This document shows, one piece after another, positions 61,568-64,000 of a stretch of DNA of 64,000 bases. Source of the DNA: Naasia sp. SYSU D00057 (GTDB taxonomy: Bacteria; Actinomycetota; Actinomycetes; Actinomycetales; Microbacteriaceae); assembly GCF_017916505.1 (NCBI RefSeq), contig NZ_JAFMSZ010000004.1:62001-126000 (forward strand), read 5' to 3'. Both the position numbers and the translations under genes were made by a program. Position 1 is the stretch's first letter, and each line of letters opens with the position of its first letter. The notes under the pieces were generated by a model. It saw nothing but the letters and a program-made list of their open reading frames with translations, was not told the origin of the DNA and did not search any database.

Positions 61568-62742
61568 CAGGCCACCGCCACCGGGGTGCGGACGCCGTTC
61601 AGCTCGAGCAGTCGGCTCCACCGCTCGGCGGCCAGCTCGGGCTGCTCGAGGGCGCCGCACCCGTTGGCGAGCCGCACGATCTCGGAGAGGTGCGGCAGGC
61701 TCCGTCCGGCGTGCAGGCCGCCGACCATGGTGAAGGACTGCTGGTGCCCGTTCAGCCAGGACAGGAACGCGACGCCCGTCTTGTAGAACCAGGTGGGCGT
61801 GGCGAAGATCTGCCGGGAGAGCGCCTCGGTCGGGCCGAGGATGCGGCGGTACTCGCCCGGGTCGCCCGCGTCGAGGGCCTGCACCGCGGCCGACGCGTGC
61901 GGGCCGAGCGCCGCGAAGGCGCCGAGCAGCGCGTCGGAGTGGCCCTGCTCGTCGCCCTCGATGAGGCGGACGTAGTTGAAGTCGTCGCCCGTGAACATGC
62001 GTGCGCTCGCCGGCAGCCGGCGCCGGACCGAGATCTCGGCGTCCGCGTCGAGCAGGCTCATCTTGATCCCGGACACCCGGTCGCCCGCTCCGGAGATGAT
62101 GCGCACGAGGGTGGCCGACGCCTCGTCGAACGACGTCGAGCCGAAGTAGCCGGCGAGGGCCGGGTCGAAGGCGGAGCCGAGCCAGTGCAGCAGCACGGGC
62201 GCGCCCGCCGAGCCCAGCACCTCCGCGTACACCCGGCGGTAGTCGTCGGGGCCGCATGCGGCGCGCGCGAGGTGGCGGCTCGCCATGAGCACGACGCCCG
62301 CGCCCGCGTCCTCGGCGTAGTGCAGCTGCTCGCGGTAGGCGTCGATCACCCGGTCGAGCGGGACGACCTCGTCCTCCAGGTGGTCGGTGTTGACCCCGAC
62401 CACGAGGGCGCCGCCCGCAGAGGCCGCCTCCGCAGCGCTGCGGGAGACGAGCTCCCGCGTCGCCGCGGCGTCGAGACCCATGTTGCGCTGGGCGGTGTCC
62501 ATCGCGTCGGCGACGCCGAGGCCCCACGACCAGAGGTGGTGGCGGTAGGCGAGGGTCGCGTCCCAGTCGAGCTGCGCGGGAGCGCCGGGGACGTTGTCGG
62601 CCCAGGGGAGCGGCACGACATGGGCGGCCGCGTACACGGTGCGGGCCACGAGCGGCCGGGCCGGGCGGGAGAAGGAGGGCGCGGGCGCGAGGGCGGCCGC
62701 GGAGACGCGGCCGTCCTGGTCGAGGAGCGGCAGATCCGTCAC
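61567..62742 (-). CDS. DUF993 family protein (dihydrodipicolinate-synthase-like TIM barrel)
   Basis: A 391-residue protein of DUF993, distantly related to the DapA/NAL aldolase superfamily. A candidate Schiff-base Lys lies in GDRVSGIKMSLLDADAEIS near residue 224; other conserved pieces are GVNTDHLEDEVVPLDRV, VLLHWLGSAFDPAL and MFTGDDFNYVRLIEGDEQGHSDALLG. A role as an aldolase or retro-aldolase on a sugar-acid intermediate is inferred from the fold and neighbours. GTG 62742 was chosen because it lies 2 bases after the stop of the upstream gene; the longer open frame runs antisense-free but overlaps that gene. Confidence 0.8.
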   Translation of the reverse strand: MTDLPLLDQDGRVSAAALAPAPSFSRPARPLVARTVYAAAHVVPLPWADNVPGAPAQLDWDATLAYRHHLWSWGLGVADAMDTAQRNMGLDAAATRELVSRSAAEAASAGGALVVGVNTDHLEDEVVPLDRVIDAYREQLHYAEDAGAGVVLMASRHLARAACGPDDYRRVYAEVLGSAGAPVLLHWLGSAFDPALAGYFGSTSFDEASATLVRIISGAGDRVSGIKMSLLDADAEISVRRRLPASARMFTGDDFNYVRLIEGDEQGHSDALLGAFAALGPHASAAVQALDAGDPGEYRRILGPTEALSRQIFATPTWFYKTGVAFLSWLNGHQQSFTMVGGLHAGRSLPHLSEIVRLANGCGALEQPELAAERWSRLLELNGVRTPVAVA

Positions 62743-62744
62743 GG

Positions 62745-63959
62745 TCAGCGCCCCGCGGGAGTGCCGGCCAGCATCTCCCGGTCCGCCTCCGTGCCGTCCA
62801 GGTCCGTGTCGAGGGTGACCTCGGGCAGCTCGAGGCGGCGGCCGGAGCGCGACGAGGCGAGCCCCTGCTCGGCGAGGAGCATTCCGCGGGCGCCGGCGAG
62901 GAAGTCGTACGGGTGCGGCGCGTCCTCGGCGACGTGGCGGATGAACTGCTCCCACTGCGTCTTGAAGCCGTTCTCGAACACGTCGTTCGTCGGCACGTCG
63001 ATCCAGTCGTCGTCGTAGTCGTGCGTGTCGGCGAGGTCGGGGTTCCACACCGGCTTGGGTGTCGCGTTGCGCGGCTGGATCTTGCAGCCGAAGAGGCCCG
63101 CCACGGCCGAGCCGTGCGTGCCGTCGACCTGGAACTCGACGAGCTCGTCGCGGTTGACCCGCACGGTCCAGCTCGAGTTGAGCTGGGCGATGATGCCGCC
63201 CTCCAGCTCGAACACGGCGTAGGCGGCGTCGTCGGCGGTGGCCGCGTACGGCTCGCCCTTCTCGTCCGAGCGCTCCGGGATGTGCGTGACGGCGCGCGCG
63301 TAGACGGACTCGACCCGGCCGAACAGGTTCTCGAGCACGTAGCTCCAGTGGGGGAACATGTCGACGACGATGCCGCCGCCGTCCTCGGCCCGGTAGTTCC
63401 AGCTGGGCCGCTGCGCCGGCTGCCAGTCGCCCTCGAACACCCAGTAGCCGAACTCGCCGCGGACGGAGAGGATGCGGCCGAAGAAGCCGGAGTCGACGAG
63501 GCGCTTCAGCTTCTGCAAGCCGGGCAGGTAGAGCTTGTCGTGGACGACGCCGTTCTTCACGCCGGCGTCGGTCGCGAGGCGGGCGAGCTCGAGGGCCTCC
63601 TCGAAGGTCTCGGCGGTCGGCTTCTCGGTGTAGATCGCCTTGCCGGCCGCGATCGCCTTGCGGATCGCCGCGGCGCGGGCCTTGGTGACGAGGAAGTCCG
63701 AGTAGATGCTCCAGCGCGGGTCGGCGAGGACCGCGTCGAGGTCGGTCGACCAGTGCTCGATGCCGTGCTTCGCGGCGAGCTCCGCGAGCTTCGCCTCCGA
63801 GCGGCCGACGAGGATCGGCTCGACCTGGACCCGGCGTCCGTCGGACAGCTCGACGCCGCCCTGCTCGCGGATCGCGAGGATCGACCGCACGAGGTGCTGG
63901 CGGTATCCCATGCGCCCGGAGACGCCGTTCATGATGATTCCGATTGTCGACTCTGACAC
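62745..63959 (-). CDS. Gfo/Idh/MocA-family NAD(P)-dependent oxidoreductase
   Basis: A 404-residue sugar or polyol dehydrogenase. The Rossmann motif is unusual for the family: IGIIMNGVSGRMGYRQHL at the N-terminus. The conserved catalytic Lys follows in AIYTEKPTAETFEEAL, and the C-terminal alpha/beta domain contains DMFPHWSYVLENLFG, with the His at the usual catalytic position. GTG start preceded by AGGAAGAGC. It is the first gene of the operon with DUF993 and the TIM-barrel protein. About 40 bases remain before the window edge, so any further upstream gene or promoter is not visible. Confidence 0.88.
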   Translation of the reverse strand: MSESTIGIIMNGVSGRMGYRQHLVRSILAIREQGGVELSDGRRVQVEPILVGRSEAKLAELAAKHGIEHWSTDLDAVLADPRWSIYSDFLVTKARAAAIRKAIAAGKAIYTEKPTAETFEEALELARLATDAGVKNGVVHDKLYLPGLQKLKRLVDSGFFGRILSVRGEFGYWVFEGDWQPAQRPSWNYRAEDGGGIVVDMFPHWSYVLENLFGRVESVYARAVTHIPERSDEKGEPYAATADDAAYAVFELEGGIIAQLNSSWTVRVNRDELVEFQVDGTHGSAVAGLFGCKIQPRNATPKPVWNPDLADTHDYDDDWIDVPTNDVFENGFKTQWEQFIRHVAEDAPHPYDFLAGARGMLLAEQGLASSRSGRRLELPEVTLDTDLDGTEADREMLAGTPAGR

Positions 63960-64000
63960 GGTGCGCTCTTCCTGGTCTCGAGTTCCGGCGGGCGCCGGAA

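Overview
The window is high-GC DNA from an actinobacterium, most likely a member of the Microbacteriaceae (inference). Three things point there: the left-end order prfA-prmC-sua5-wecA-atpI-atpBEFHAGDC, which is the order I know from mycobacteria and other actinobacteria; the dxr/rseP/ispG isoprenoid-protease neighbourhood; and the many genes whose -10 hexamer sits 6-9 bases before the start codon, which implies leaderless mRNAs. I see no rRNA, tRNA, CRISPR array, transposase or phage gene.

Layout. 1-12.1 kb: end of prfA, prmC, an inserted MFS transporter gene between two copies of a palindromic repeat, sua5, wecA-like, an AtpI-like gene and the complete F1Fo ATP synthase operon, closed by a perfect 15-bp terminator hairpin. 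12.2-15.2 kb: yaaA, an aldo/keto reductase, tag and tspO. 15.3-20.2 kb: amine or polyamine degradation genes (FAD oxidoreductase, class III aminotransferase, Lrp/AsnC regulator, succinate-semialdehyde dehydrogenase). 20.2-38.1 kb: a nine-gene block of FHA protein, PP2C phosphatase, membrane Ser/Thr kinase with an outside FN3-like domain, a 1997-residue Ig-like/FN3 surface protein, MoxR ATPase, DUF58 protein, a transglutaminase-like membrane protein lacking two catalytic residues, zinc-ribbon FHA protein and an FtsK/EccC-like ATPase. 38.2-40.2 kb: TerC-family protein and alanine dehydrogenase. 40.5-47.5 kb: a spermidine/putrescine-type ABC importer, an asparaginase and gabT. 47.6-50.1 kb: OsmC-like protein, a secreted protein and dxr. 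50.1-55.8 kb: three tandem Ser/Thr kinase modules on the opposite strand, lying between dxr and rseP. 55.9-60.7 kb: rseP, a decayed SHOCT fragment, ispG and an ABC exporter. 60.7-64 kb: a three-gene Gfo/Idh-DUF993-TIM-barrel operon of unknown substrate.

How the genes may work together. The 15-20 kb and 40-47 kb blocks together hold uptake, deamination, GABA transamination and succinate-semialdehyde oxidation, so they could form one polyamine/GABA route split by the 18-kb signalling block. That block reads as one machine: cytoplasmic phospho-signalling (kinase, phosphatase, two FHA readers) tied to a very large surface protein and to ATP-driven assembly or export parts. The second kinase locus is built from repeated kinase-lipoprotein pairs. 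In the third copy the lipoprotein domain is fused to the kinase, which is direct sequence support for the two products acting together outside the membrane. These two loci are the best candidates for an undescribed system.

Several intergenic gaps carry different families of short inverted or multi-copy repeats. The four gaps longer than 300 bases (22474-22796, 40225-40542, 44730-45109, 57229-57566) are each described in the features.
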